A stretch of 62,000 nucleotides of DNA. It comes from Tubiluchus corallicola. Lineage: Eukaryota > Priapulida > Priapulimorpha > Priapulimorphida > Tubiluchidae. The notes beneath the pieces were generated by a model. It did not search any database. It was not told where the DNA came from and worked only from the letters and a program-made list of their open reading frames with translations. The stretch spans positions 230,001-292,000 of the forward strand of contig JAQGDQ010000214.1 in the NCBI GenBank assembly GCA_030141605.1. The letters are read 5' to 3'. Shown here in pieces: positions 38,891-52,654 of this stretch; the stretch's first letter is position 1; every line of letters begins with the position of its first letter. The position numbers and the translations under genes are program-made.

Positions 38891-39217
38891 TATAAAGACG
38901 ATTTATTGAAACAACACACATTAACTTAATTTTCGTGTCAAATTGTTTGTTACCCCTGCACTATCATGTAAAAAAAGCAATATGGTTAGCAGATATTTAG
39001 CAAAGTAATATGTAGTTAAACTCCCAGAACACTTCCCATGGAACTGTTTTAATAAATTATTATCCTTCGAAAGGACAAAAAGGACAAAAGCCTTCGTGTA
39101 GATTTGCTGAATTATGTTACTATAATTATGTGAGTGTCACTGTGGTAAAAGATAAAAACTTATGGACAAAAAATTTGTGTGGCTTGAAGAATATTAACCA
39201 AGGCTTTTTTCACTAGA

Positions 39218-39287
39218 CGACGATGAGGGCGACGATGATAACGATGACGATGATGATGATGATGATGATGATGACGATGATGACGAT
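39218..39287. repeat. (GAT)n with GAC variants
   Basis: About 70 bp of GATGAC/GATGAT units. Confidence 0.9.
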
Positions 39288-39550
39288 AAAGGAAAGAAAC
39301 TGAAAAATTTGAACTAAATGATTCGCTGCTGTGCTATAAACGTAGGATTGTCTAGATGAATCAGACTCTTTCTTAGATTCCATAGTGCAAGCGGGTTGTT
39401 GCACCTGATTAATGAACTATAATTAATTACTAATTTACTATTAGAGTTTCTAAGCGTTTCTAATATGTGTGTGTGGTGTATTCTAACACGTGCATGTCAA
39501 GAGTTTGATTTTTACTCTGTGCTGAGTATGTGGCTCAGTCGAAGGCGCAC

Positions 39551-39664
39551 TAGGGCCATGATATCCGATTATAAAAAATCTGGTTACAACCAGTTTTTTG
39601 CAATCGAATGGTAAAAAAAATTTGTTATAACCAGATTTTTTTACAATCGGATATTATGGCCCTA
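39551..39664. mobile_element. Near-palindromic mini-MITE flanked by TA
   Basis: The left arm GGGCCATGATATCCGATT is complemented by the right arm AATCGGATATTATGGCCC. The pairing extends through AAAAAATCTGGTTA(C/T)AACCA. TA flanks each end, as expected for a Tc1/mariner target duplication. Total size is about 112 bp with a 20-30 bp centre. Confidence 0.82.
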
Positions 39665-41016
39665 ATACGTTCTCGTAGGCTCTGTGTAAGAATCTAGCGA
39701 CAATCCAAATTCCACAATGATTCGTGAATAAGCGTTTCAATGAGGTGAAAATGCAAAACAAAATCAAGTCGAATTACTAAACTGGTATTAGACAAATCGG
39801 GATCATCAGTAACTACAGTTGTTTAGCATTTTATAGCGGTGGCTCGGAGGACATGGATGGCGATTAGCAAGCCCTCCAGATTTACTACTGCTGTTTTAGC
39901 GACGGCTGTTCTTTGTCCATGCCACGCGGCCCTTGTGAAATTTATTCAGGAGTCAGTTTGCACTGTCTGGTAGCTATTTTAAAATGATTGCTAACAAAAC
40001 GGACACGTGTTGGTGAAGCTGTTGAATAAATCATGAGGTAAGGAATATAGGTGGATGATGGGTTTATCTAAGTTGTAAAATGACAAGCCCTCGGGCAGAC
40101 AAGACTCTAGACAATAATTTAAATCTACGTATTCCTGTCAGCCTTTCAGTATCCAAGATGAAATGCAACCGGCTTTTTCTGGAATTAAATTAATGTCATA
40201 TTGATTTTCTTCGGGAAAACTAACGGTTGAAGTCTTTATACTGCCAGCGTAGTTTTGCAAATTATTCCTTTACTCATTCAATGGCACGCGCTTGTGATAA
40301 TAGGGCCTAATAAAATGTTTATTTACAATGTTTACATTTCTCACTCGCTTACGTGCATTGCTTTTAATAATTTGTTTTTCTCTACATTATAATTAGTTTT
40401 TTGTTTATTCGTTTATCAGTTTTTAAATTTATTTCACTATTTTCAACTATATGTCTGTGTAAAACGCTCACTTACGCGATTATTACTACTGTTTGTCATT
40501 TGTTTAATTCTTTTGTGTTTTTTGTTGCTGTTGTTGTTAAAGTAGTCACTATTTTTGTATTTTACTTTTAGTTACAAAACATTTTCGTTTTTTCGTAAAC
40601 GTTTTCTTCAGTTGCTTGTTTGGTAGTTTACTTGTTTGCTTTTCGTTTGTTTGCACCTTTAGTTGTACGTATGGTGTATAGAATATGGGGTTAATTAGAC
40701 TAAGTATTGAATTATTTTATAATAATAATTACTTCCTATTACATGTCTTAAACCATTATTAGGAAACAACAAGTTGATCTAAATAATAAACTTACATTTT
40801 GCAAGACTAGCATGAAATATATTATTTAAATTGATTTTTTTTTGCCTAACTGTAGGAGTTTGCATAATTTCTGTTCTTTTTTCCTAATTTCCTGTTGATG
40901 AGAATTTCCTAGTTGTGAACGTTACTTGGTATCCCCAGTACTGTCAGTGTTTGGCCAGTATGGAATGCCCAGTTTGATCATCATCTGTATAAACTAAAAT
41001 TGTTTGTTATTTCAGC
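39665..41016. other. Intergenic, nothing recognised
   Basis: T-rich DNA without supportable exons or repeats. Confidence 0.35.
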
Positions 41017-41391
41017 AGGTCTTCCCGGGGACTCAGTGCCTCGCCCTTAAAATCTGCATCTCTGTCACTCAAACACACGTAGACCACTTTATAGTAAGCA
41101 GCAAAAATGTTTTAACAATCCCGTTTTCTCTTTGTTTTATACGTTTCAAAAAAGTCGACTCCTTTTTCCCTCTAATTAAATTGTTTTGCTTTTTTGTGCA
41201 GTGCAATATCTCGTCGTTACCTGTCTTTGACATTCGAGTCAGTCGGTAACCCCTTACATCTCAACAAAGACGCTTTTGGGACACCTGATCCAGAAACAAC
41301 GCCACCTGCGCCTAGCCCTCTAATTAGCTTATGTGCTTATGCACGCTTTCTAATAATTTCCATGTATGTTTATACCTTTGTTATTATGTAA
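41017..41391 (+). CDS. Weak exon-like region, unrecognised
   Basis: Two good acceptors (TTTGTTATTTCAGCAG before 41020 and TTTTGCTTTTTTGTGCAG before 41205) and a donor-like TTATA|GTAAGC near 41093 suggest two plus-strand exons. After 41205 a frame reads GNPLHLNKDAFGTPDPETTP and then ends at 41391. The phase that keeps this frame open does not match the first piece. I therefore report splice signals, not a proven gene. Confidence 0.18.
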
Positions 41392-42663
41392 TTTATTCCA
41401 CTTAGAATTCCTTATGCCTCGTCGCCAATGCGCATGCGCCACTAATATTGTTATCAGACGGAAGTGATCAGAAATAATTATAAGGCGTGGAACTATTTTC
41501 ATATTGTCTATGATTTTGCGTCAGATACTGTCTATGCTTTTGCGTCAAGATTTTATTGAGTGTCAAAATTTATACTACACATAGTAGTATGGCTTGATTA
41601 ACCACAGTCTGAAACTTACATATACACGTTTCCATCATCTTCACATTATGTGATCCGTGACACACGTAGCTGCTCGTGGAAATGTGAAAATATCTTCTGT
41701 TTTCGTTCTTCGAAGCTACTCGTCTGTAACTAACAGCACTAATAGTTAATATTATAAACATTCATTATTGTTAATTCATTTGAAAAATATTAAAAAACTT
41801 TCTTAGAAACCAAATGCGTTCAACGGTGAAAATGGCGTGATAATAAATGTATAAAAATAATTGAAGTCGTCCTATTAACTTATTAGTAAAACATAGTGAT
41901 AAGATAAGTTTTATCGTACGCTTACGTACGCATAACTGCTGTAGATCAAGAGCCTGAGCATAAATCATAATCAGAGTTCCATTAATGTGCACAGAGCATA
42001 TTAACAGTGCGTTTTTTCTTTTTAAATGCACAAGGCCATGTAAAGAGACGGACTTGCAAAAATTGGCCTTACAAAAAATGCATGTAAAAAAGTAACTCTG
42101 TAAAGAGTTCGTCTTGTAAAGGAGTTGCGTTCTTATATCAGTTTGAGTTTACATTATATATACTAGCGACATGTCAATATTCAGAAGAACCCGATTTTTG
42201 TCATGAATTTGTGAAAGTTAAAAGTAGGAACTCCATACATGTTTTGAAGAAGCTGGGCAGTTATATAATAGCTGAAAAAGTTTTGTCTGCTGCAATCTTT
42301 TTAGAAGCCGCAGCACTAAAGCTATCAAATTAAAATCTGCTTTGTTTTCCATTTTGCTATAAGCTTTACCTAACAGAAAATGATTGGTATCATCAAGTTC
42401 TATTCTCGAAACGTCATAACAGCAGTTTTCATCAATACGTAAATTGGTTTGGCTTCATTTTGAGATATGGTTCGGTCTTCGGTACAAATTACTCGTACTC
42501 AATTATAAAAAATCTGTCGCTCGATCGGGTGACAAATACGAGTAACAATCGGTTTCAAACCCGTTTAACTACATGAACTTCCGTGTATCTGTGCCTGGAG
42601 CATTTTGCTTCACTCTTTTGCCTAAGTAAGCAATTAAGGGAGTGTTCCGAGGAGTCCTTCAAG
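41392..42663. other. Intergenic, A/T-rich
   Basis: Only loose quasi-repeats of the GTAAAAAAGT type at 42045-42115 were seen. Confidence 0.35.
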
Positions 42664-43656
42664 TGTGCTTGCATTGCAAAAGCGTCCATCAGTTGGCAAT
42701 TAACACTTTCCACTTATTCACATATGCCGAATCTCTATTTCATGAGGATTATTTTGATACCAAGCTCGCCGCTCTACGTTATTTCTAAGCTGAGATAATC
42801 CACGTTTAAGTTGAGGTGCACGCTATGCACTAAAGTTAGCCATTGTTTTTTACAAAAAAAAATAGCAACCGCGCAAGTGTTGGTTGTTACGGACTTTGCA
42901 AGCACACATTGAAGTTATGCTTAAATCCAGTAGATGGCCATACATAATCAAAAATGAAGATTTATACACCAGAACGAAAGAAATTTATTGGAGTTCAGAA
43001 GTCAAAATCCGAAGATTAGGATGGCCATGACATCTGCTAAGATTACCAAATGAAGCGCCAGTAAGAATCGCCTTAAAAGAAGCCTTAAAATCTTGCAAAA
43101 AAAACCACCTGGTGAACCTAAAACAACTTGGATAGCTGAGATAAATAAAGATGTTCAACAACGTCAACCAAATCTATCTCTAGGAGTAGAAGGACTTACG
43201 CTGTTAGCTGCAGATAGAAGTCGGTGGAATACTCTGATAAGTGTTGATACCTCAATGCCTACAATAGGTGGAATAAGATTTTGGAGAGAATGAAGTAGCA
43301 TGGCCCTTTCTGGCGAAGATCTGCGCTTGGCAACAGAAAATACCCGAAGCAAAATGACTGCTGCCATAAGCTACTATCGGCGTTTGAATGTCCGTTTTTT
43401 TTACAATTGCAGTAATAGTTTCTAGCCAGAGAAGTGGATACAGAGTTATAAAATTAAATTTTTAGTATTTTTTAACATTTTCTTGATAATTTGATGCTGA
43501 AATATAATAGTCCAATGTATTTAGCGTTTGTTTTAATAAAAGACAAAAAATTGACATTTGATCAAATTTTTGGTGCGTTCTACTTTGAAGCATTACATTG
43601 TTTTAACCAGTTTTAACTATGCCGAGCTATGGACGATTTTGGTTTGGAAGCACGCA
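42664..43656 (+). mobile_element. TIR transposon family A, copy 3, split by a LINE fragment
   Basis: Its left end (GTGTGCTTGCATTGCAAAAGCG) and right end (GCCGAGCTATGGACGATTTTGG onward) match copies 1 and 2. Without the insertion at 42940-43293 it is about 640 bp, the family length. Confidence 0.8.
42940..43293 (+). mobile_element. LINE 3'-end fragment nested in family A copy 3
   Basis: It encodes a broken C-terminal tail of a non-LTR reverse transcriptase. KIRRLGWP-stop-HLLRLPNEAP is followed by a frameshift into KKPPGEPKTTWIAEI, and later LAADRSRWNTL, ending at a TGA near 43293. This order is typical of the end of LINE ORF2. AGTAGATGGCC (42929-42939) before it and AGTAGCATGGCCC (43294-43306) after it look like an imperfect target-site duplication, as expected for a 5'-truncated insertion. 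Confidence 0.75.
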
Positions 43657-44663
43657 TATGGTGTTGATGTTAAAACTGCATATATGCATACATATCCAAT
43701 CCTGAGTTTTTAAAGTTGCGTTATAGTCACTCGCGTTGAAGGTAGACTATTACAAGGCCACCCCTGTCCTATCGTAAATATTGGATGTTGGATAATTTAA
43801 AGACATTCTTGCGTGATTTTAACGTTTGCAGCTTGTTATAAATCGCGTTTATATACTTAACAGGAACTCTGTTTTCAAGATTCCCAGATAAACTGGCTTT
43901 CCCTCTAATTATCTCGAAAAGGATCAGCAAAGCTAGAAGATCCTTCTTTTTCCAAGAGCATCATCTGGTTGTCAAGGCAACGTGCATTGAACGTCGATTT
44001 TTCCGGGCGGAATTTTGCCACTTAAGGGAAGCTAGTCGAAAAGAGGAACCGTGCTTTGAGTATAACGAAGCTCATTAGAGTTCCTCGTAGGTAAAGCAAT
44101 AAGAGACGAAAGCACCAAAACATCTTTCCATATGTGTACAACAAGCGTAAAATTTCCTAGACTTCGCTCTGTGCTGTGGATAATGACGGCTTTTGAGGAA
44201 TTGCATAAACTACCCGAACAAAGTCTTTCAATGAAGAACCAGAGCAACTGAGGAAAGTTATTCCTTACATAAAAAAGTGGAATTGTAGCAAATTGTCATA
44301 ATGTAGGTTGATATCATAACATAGAAATACAGGCAGCAGCTGGTTATTGAACAGCTTTTTACAATATTCAACCGTAAAAACTTTATAGTGAACTCAAACG
44401 AATGTGATGCAGTACGCAAAAGCAAATTCGGGCTTTTGCAAAATGTATTAGAAATGCATGAAAATTAGTTTAGTTGTTGGTCTTCAATTTACATAACAAA
44501 AATGCGTTTTTAAGAACCGCTTTTTGTAGGTTTTTTAAGTGTTTCATTGTAATAAACACGTAAAATTAAAAACAAAAATTAATGCTATTATATATATATA
44601 TTTCTATTTTTTCTTATGATAACTTACTGCAATAGTTGTTCTGCATACTATGTTTATTTAAGA
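43657..44663. other. Intergenic, nothing recognised
   Basis: No exon, repeat or motif that I can support. Confidence 0.35.
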
Positions 44664-45456
<793 letters not shown>

Positions 45457-45714
45457 TTGACAGCAACAACAACATTAGTAGTAATTTATTCATTAGCGCA
45501 TAGTCCACATATGATTGCAATCAAACATACAATGTATAGCATTATAAACTAGTGCTGCAGCAAGATTGTGACGATAATAAAAGAAATAACTTAGTCATTA
45601 CAGTTAAAAAAATATGCAAGCCCTACAGATATTAAAATGCAGCAAACTTAGGTTTTTTGAGAATTTTGACCAATGACGTACAAAAGAAATTAACGTAATT
45701 TTCATCAACAGAAA

Positions 45715-45990
45715 CATTCCACGAGTTTTAACAAAACAAAAAAACTCGGCAAGTTTTACGATAAAAATTCAAATTTCAAATTTACCGCTGTGCTCACGCA
45801 TGCGTCTGATCTGAGAGGTACAGCACATGTCTGTGGCGCGAACGAGAAATTGCATTTTTGCGGTAATAATTCTTTCACGTAAGGCATTCTGGCAAAAATG
45901 GTATGTCTCCTTTCAATATTTTAAAGAGTAGATTATTTTGACTTACAGTTTAAGATTGGACCCGGTTTTATTTTAAGATAAATTAAGCTG
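45715..45990 (+). repeat. Dispersed repeat family R, copy 1
   Basis: It shares ATTCCACGAG, then GATAAAAATTCAA, then ATAATTCTTTCACGTAA, then CAATATTTTAAAGAGTAGAT, then TTTAAGATTGG with 59605-60035. The 48.5-kb copy carries the same blocks inverted. Origin unknown. Confidence 0.75.
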
Positions 45991-48494
45991 AATTGTTTTG
46001 CTCTCTCGTTTCTTTATCTTACTTTCTGTGTGTATTAAGCTAAAATAGAATAACCGACAATTCTATACTATTATAATGGAACTGAACATACTATTGTAAT
46101 GGAATTTTCTCAAGATATCGTCTAGCACTTTATATATTTGAACTCAAGTGCGAAGCTTAACGCAGTTCAAACTTGAATTTATATAGATTACATCGGGTGT
46201 CTATTATTAGCTTCCTACTTCGATAATCAGATAAGCAAAGTGAATTGCGGCACTTAATATTAATCATAAGTAATAGTAATGCGTTAGCACCTGTGCCGAC
46301 CTCCTCTCCGTGCTTGGATGATATTATCAGGTAGTCGTATTTGTTGCAGAAGAATAACCACTTACATTAGTTCTTGTGGTCACGCATATTTATCAGACAT
46401 TGCATGCTGCGCCTCCTTCATTAGTGCAAGCTCTAATTTAGGCACGTGCTTCATTCATTTGTCAATAGTTATCCAATACATCACCAGGTAAGCGTAATAT
46501 GGCCAGTGACGTCACAGATTGTGGGTCACTCTGAACTTCAGGTGATAATTCTATGTACATTTTACAAACCTCCGCTTTTACCATTTTGTACAGAATTTAC
46601 TTACAAATTATTAAAATACTGCATTAACGTGATAGCTTCACAGATATGATGTCACATAAAGTAACTGAATTCGTTGCTCATGTGTAACGTATCTTTGTGC
46701 TCACACAACGTCAGGCTGTATTAGTCTGAGCTAATTAAGAAGCTACCTGTAGTCTTGAGACAAAACGCGTGTCCGTGGGATGCAGCTATTGTTTCTTCGC
46801 ATCATTATGAATTAAATAATTAGGCCTATAATAACTATAATTTGTTCTCTTATACTAACATTAAAATATAATAGTTAGTATGTCAAATTCCAATCTAACA
46901 CATTTAAGGTAGTTAGAAAAGTAATAAATATGTCCTATCAAAGAGCACTGAAAACTGTGATTAAAAAGCCGAAACGGTCAACATTTAAACTTTGCAAACT
47001 ACAGTTCATTGAATACCATCAGTGCTTTCACATATCTTTCATTCCAACAAAGTATATACAAATGATTTATGCTTATTGTCATGTTTAAAAGCATTCGGTA
47101 ATTTCCATGAAAACAAATTTATTAATCCCATTTTAATTAACATCCAATCTGTAGTTTGATCTGGTTTTAAATCCACTAGTTTGAGCTACTCTGGCCAAAA
47201 AATGCCTAGAAACAAGTTGCTAAAATGCCAAAAAACTAGTACAACAATAAGCGCGTTAAAATCTTTATTAATTAGCCTTCCTACTTACAATACCACCCGC
47301 ATTGATCGAAACAATAATCATAACAATAAGCAATTTAAAGAATCATCACGCACGTTAGAAATTCTTTTCCAAACTCGGAAAAATTTTATATCCTTTGCAG
47401 GCCGGATATCGTCATAATCCTATGTTGATTTAAACCGACTTATTAATACTAAAGTCTAAATACCATAATCTTTATCGCTTGTATTTGTGTGGATCGCTTT
47501 GTGTGAAATATCGAGATAAAAGAGACCATTTGCTCATCTTTATCAGTAAGTGGAGTGCATTATGGTTAACAATGAGGACAAAATATTTCATTTACTTATC
47601 AAATTATCAGAACAAAATGTTACTTAAAACAGCAAGGGCTGCACAAATTAAAACTAGTTTTTTTAGAATTGTAGCCCTTCTCGTAATCTATAATAACATA
47701 TTTTATGCAAAACATAATTTTCAATTTTTTAATAAAAGTTAACTCATACTTTTTCTTGTTCAATAGCGTGACATTATTAATGCAATTAAATTTAATTTAC
47801 GCCAATCATATTTACGCCAATCATATTTACGCCAACAAGAATACGCGTCACGTAGGCCTACCGTCGTTAGTTTTATACAAATTAAGTTTTGTAATGGATG
47901 AGACGGCATGTATGTGTGGAAGAAACATTATCAGTTTGTAGGTTTTTCAGCCATACATTAAAGATAAGCATGATCTTTTGCTGGCTTCTATTTTATGGGT
48001 GCAGACTTTTAGATTTTCGATATTTTACTTTGAAAGAAACCATACAAAAATCGTTCATGAGTCGAGACATTTGCCTGTGCTAAACGGTTTTAGCTAAAAT
48101 TTTGTTAAAATTTCTATACCTAAATGTAAGATGTATGACGTCTCTAAGTGTGGCTTCAAACAGACCATTAAAATACTCTTAATATGAAAACTAAATAAAC
48201 ATTGTATACCTATATCACACCATAATAAGAAATTATTCTAGAGAACTACTACTATAGGCCTGTATAAGGAAATCTAAGGCAGAAAAATTTGATTTATAAG
48301 CGAACGACAAAAGAAATTCGAAAATCTCATTTGCATTGGAAAAAACGTAGCGCATTTCATGAGCATTCTAATCTCCCAGACACCAGCAGTAAGTTGTCTA
48401 TTTTACTATAAAGCATTTTTACACCCACGCAGCGGTAACAATGTTTGTTAATAGTGTAAATGGATTTTATTTAACGTTGGAATAAAAATGGCGG
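45991..48494. other. Intergenic, nothing assignable
   Basis: It contains a palindromic CRE, TGACGTCA, near 46507 and a three-copy 15-bp repeat at 47796-47836. No gene supported. Confidence 0.35.
47796..47836. repeat. 15-bp repeat, three tandem units
   Basis: TTTACGCCAATCATA occurs twice and is followed by a partial third unit. Confidence 0.85.
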
Positions 48495-49150
48495 ATTTTC
48501 CGTTTACAGTAAAACAGGACCCAATTTTAAACCACGAACCAAAATAATTTAACGTATAAAATATTGAAAGAGAAAATATCGTTTTTTCATAAAGATTTAC
48601 GTGAAGTTAATTATTACTGTAGAAATATAATTCTGCACTGTTAGTTTTCCCTGTTACGTCATTCGCTAGTTAAGGCCTATTTAAATGGTTCGTCAAAAAC
48701 GCATTGTGTAACTAGGCCCTAAGATGAAGAACAGCGCATGGAAACGCGATGCACAAAAGAAAACAGGCGCTGTACTGTTCAGTTCAGTTGTGACGTGCAC
48801 ACACTTGCAAAATCACGTGATGGCGGGGTGTTGTTTTTGTTTTTTTTGGTTGGGGTTTGTGTGGTGTTTTTCTCCTTTGCAAATACAGGGACTATTTGTG
48901 CCGTTAGAAAATCATTTTCAGTACTGATGTCATCCTTAGTTGCACTTGCTGTTTTGTTTTGTTGTTTTTGTTGTTGTAACGCGTTGCACAAAAAACAGGC
49001 GCTATACCTCTCAGTTCAGATGTTGTTCAGTTGTGATGCAGCAGAAATTTAAATTACTAAACGTAAAATTTGCTGTGTTTTGTGTATCACACTGAATGTT
49101 ATACAGTAGCAATGTGCTTCAATTTTCGCTTTCACAAACGCGTACAACAC
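48495..49150 (-). repeat. Dispersed repeat family R, copy 2 (inverted, longest)
   Basis: Read on the minus strand it matches 59585-60035 at both ends: AAACGCGT.. and GAAAATTGAAGCAC..TGCTACTGTA on one side, TAAAATATTGAAAG and GGACCCAATTTTAAAC (plus-strand reading, near 48505-48575) on the other. The middle contains GCACAAAA(A/G)(A/G)AAACAGGCGCT twice (about 48750 and 48986), so it may carry an internal duplication. Confidence 0.65.
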
Positions 49151-49639
49151 TCTCGCGAATTTTTGTGCTGTTGAAAATTATATTCATTTGTGATTTCACA
49201 ACTAACTGGGTCGCCAGCCGTTAATTACGTTTTTAACCTATTATTTAATCATCAGAAATATTTTAGTATTATTATAGGTGTTAAAATGTTTACTTTTATT
49301 GTATTTCAAAGTGGGATAGGATAGAAAAAATCATCCTGTTTTCCTTTAAATTGAGTCAAGAAGAGAAAACTAAGTAACATGTAGAGTAAGCGTATTCAAG
49401 ACTGCAAGCAACTAAGCAACGTGAATGCAGTATAAATGACAAAACATATTTATTTTTATTATTCTATAATGCAGAACAGGGGAACCTGTAAACCACGGGT
49501 GGGGGCACTTGAGTATAATTCATGTTTGATTGTACGTTACAATTATTTCTCGCTGTTTCGAGTTTTGGCAAGAGCGGATCCAGAAGAAGAGGTAACTGTA
49601 GGATCCATGTAATACATCTAATTTGAGTGCTCATGTATA

Positions 49640-50230
49640 AAGCACCCTTACGACGACGACGCGCCCCGGCTTTTGTGGGATATTCGCTCAAGTGGGCGGG
49701 GAGAATTAAACGAATAAACCTACTCAATGAAAAAAATCAACTCCTACTGCATAGTGGTCAGTGACTGCATTTCAATATTCCAAACATATTCATAATTACG
49801 GAGTAGTGCAATCCATTCCTCACACGCCTCAGCTCCTGCATGAACTGAAGAGCTTGGGACAGAGTCTCCGCTGACTTGGGAAAGAAGCAGCCTTCATTGC
49901 CTGAATAGCGAATAGAAACGGTGTGAAGTCTGTGAATAGGGTGTAGTGATGCTTACAGCGCCCCGCCCACCCAATTACTCGCGATACAAGACGTGGGATA
50001 AAGTACATAGCAGTACTGTGTGTCCAACGACGGGACAACGTAGGAGATTCTAGCTTTTACTATTGTTATAAATGGCACAGAACTTGGCGAGGAAGTTGTG
50101 GTCAAATCAAAGTGAAGTACAGAGGCTTGCCCGTTTGAAAGAAATGCATTAACAATTCATCACAATAAGCGATGCAAGTGCTTACACTGTTGTTTGCGCA
50201 ATTTAACAATTAGCGCAGTTCGTGAAGCCA
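49640..50230 (+). promoter_or_regulatory. Promoter-like region of the LIM-homeodomain gene
   Basis: It is more GC- and CpG-rich than its surroundings. Visible elements are a GC box GGGCGGGG at 49694-49701, an inverted GC box CCCCGCCC at 49971-49978 with CCAAT at 49981-49985, and TATAAA at 50067-50072. The last is about 160 bp before the ATG at 50231. An in-frame TAA lies about 30 bp upstream of that ATG. Spacing fits a TATA-plus-CCAAT promoter, but activity is inferred only. Confidence 0.45.
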
Positions 50231-50368
50231 ATGAGACCCGAGGAAAGGCTAGAGTCGGAAATGGTTGAGACGAAATCGTGTGACATGTCCGGACGAAGTT
50301 CAGTTGATCAGTGCATGCTCCGTCGGAATCTGAATCCGGATATTCAACGCGTGTCCGCCGCAAACCGG
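50231..50368 (+). CDS. Probable first coding exon of the Lhx2/9-type gene
   Basis: From the ATG at 50231 the frame runs 46 codons (MRPEERLESEMVETKSCDMS, then LNPDIQRVSAANR) to a donor CCGG|GTAAGT at 50368/50369, phase 0. It joins in frame with the LIM1 exon at 54047 across a 3.7-kb intron. Poorly conserved, polar N-termini are usual before LIM1 in this family, so sequence alone cannot prove the link. Support comes from the strong donor, the matching phase, the in-frame upstream stop and the promoter-like DNA just upstream. Met244-type alternatives (a second Met at codon 11) are possible starts. Confidence 0.5.
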
Positions 50369-52612
50369 GTAAGTCCGATCACTGTCACAGAAGCAGGAGA
50401 CTCTGGGAAAATGGACATCAACGCCAGTTTAATGTAGATGACGAAGTAAAAAACAGTATAGTTCGTACTAAAATTAATAAAAAATAACATAAACGACTGC
50501 TCTAAATTTCCCGACCAGAAGGTTCATTCAGATAGGAAAAGTATAAGAAAAAAATTTAATCTTATATATCAAACGAAATCTATTTAATCTTACAGATCAA
50601 ACAAAATCTAACACGTAATTTTGTCTATCAAGCACCACTGATTGATACTAAAATATATAACATGTGATACATAATGTATAACAAACTATACATGTATGTG
50701 CCAAATTGGTTTTTACAGTTTATTTATACGCATTTACAGATCATTTTACTAGTTTTAGTATTCATTATTGTGCGTATCTAAAATTAAAAATCATATCTAA
50801 AATTAGTTTTGCAATGATGCAGATTTATTGAAAATTTACAAATTACAGCTAGTGATCTCTTATGTATTTACGAGTAGGTAAATGTAAAATACATCCTGTG
50901 ACTAATGTCATACAACTTTCATCAGGTTTAATACTGGTATTAATTTACAGAATTATATTAATTGCAAATAAAAATGTAAACTTTATACAGTGGTATAATG
51001 ATAATTCATATGAGCCATTATAAGATTGTTTTAAAAAGAAAATAAGTTTTGGCGATGTGAGCTTTTAATATAAATTTTAATGCATCGTCTACACATACCA
51101 TGCATAATGTAATAAAGGAAATAAACGTATGAACAGTGCACAGCCTATTGTTCTTACAGTCGCTATGAACGATTTCTATGACTGAGGGACATTTTTCTAA
51201 GCAATCTATTCTACCATTTTTGTTCTAAATGCAATTAAGCATAGAGACTAAAGTGGCAATAATATTATGTTGTCCTCTGAATTTTCCATGCTACTTTGAA
51301 CTATATAGTACTATGGGTTTCACATACACGCACACCCACACATCTGCCGGCCACATTGACCGCGGGCTTAGCAAAATCTTTGATTTCGTCTAAAAGTCAG
51401 CAAGGGTCAAGCAGAGATGTTTACTTTTACTTATAAAAATTTACCTATAACGCATTCATCTGAGAATTAAAAACTCTACTTCATACAATAAAAATTAGTG
51501 TAAGTACAAAAATGTTAAAATAACGAAAATTGCCACTGTAAAAGGCTGGGCTTGAACTCCAAGCGACGGCGTATATTTGCGTAGAAACTGAGCGGCGTGT
51601 TTGCTAATGTTAATTTTTTTAATTTTGCTAGTGTTAATGTTAATGTTAATGTTAATAATTATTGCTAACATTACGCTATTGTGTTTATATGCCATGCACA
51701 ATGAGATGTGAAACGAATAACATATGGTGACATAGCTCTGCAAAAATGAACTCTTTTAGATGCTGCGTATTTCAACAGATGGGTAATACAAATTCACTTT
51801 TTTCTAGACACATTTCCGAAAAAGCCGCCTATAAAAATTAGATTTTCTAAATTCTACTTTGAAGATTTAAAGATCGTCATTTAGTTATCAGTGAGATGTA
51901 TGTATGGCATAGACACAAAAGACGTATTTGTAACTAGTAATTAACATACTTTAATGCCAAGTAATGATTATAATCATCATGTTATCAGAGATAAGGTTGA
52001 AGTTGACTTGAAAGCACATCGTGGTAACACCTTAAGGCCTGTCTTGGTTGATGTCCTGGATTGCCACCGAGATTTCAAGCTTTTTTGCAAATATAAATAT
52101 TATAATTCAGTAAAGACATTGAAATCTGTAACCTCAAGCAGATTTTCTCCTATAACTCCTATACTTGCCGTGTGTATGCGAACTATGAGGATGAACTGTG
52201 TACGAGCTCACGAGTATCACTTGCTAAATCTGTCGTCTCTCAAGCATTTCCTCAACTTACCAAAATGACTGCGCATTTTTTACTTGTTTAAGCAGACGTT
52301 TGCTGAGACGAGACACGCCGTCATTTCATGTGGTTTTAATTAGCCTAGAGTTTCAACTTTCTAGCGAAGCGAATCCAAGGTGAAGCCCTGCCTGACCATA
52401 GATATAAAACTTACTTAGCTTGAATGCCTCTCCACCAGAAATAGGTTTTTAATCTAGGAGTTACATGCATGTATATTGATAATGAAGTGATTTTTCTCGG
52501 CTTTGAAATTACAAATGTAGTAAGTGCCTATTACTATAAACTATGACTACATATTGTACTGTAACAACATGCTGTTTGGTTTCTATTCTCCGTATATACA
52601 CTCTGTCTCTGT

Positions 52613-52654
<42 letters not shown>

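Noticed and set aside
51954-52268. 104-codon plus-strand ORF inside LIM intron 1
   Set aside because: Two frames look partly protein-like and would need a frameshift. No family is recognised, so it may be a decayed element, but I cannot show it.
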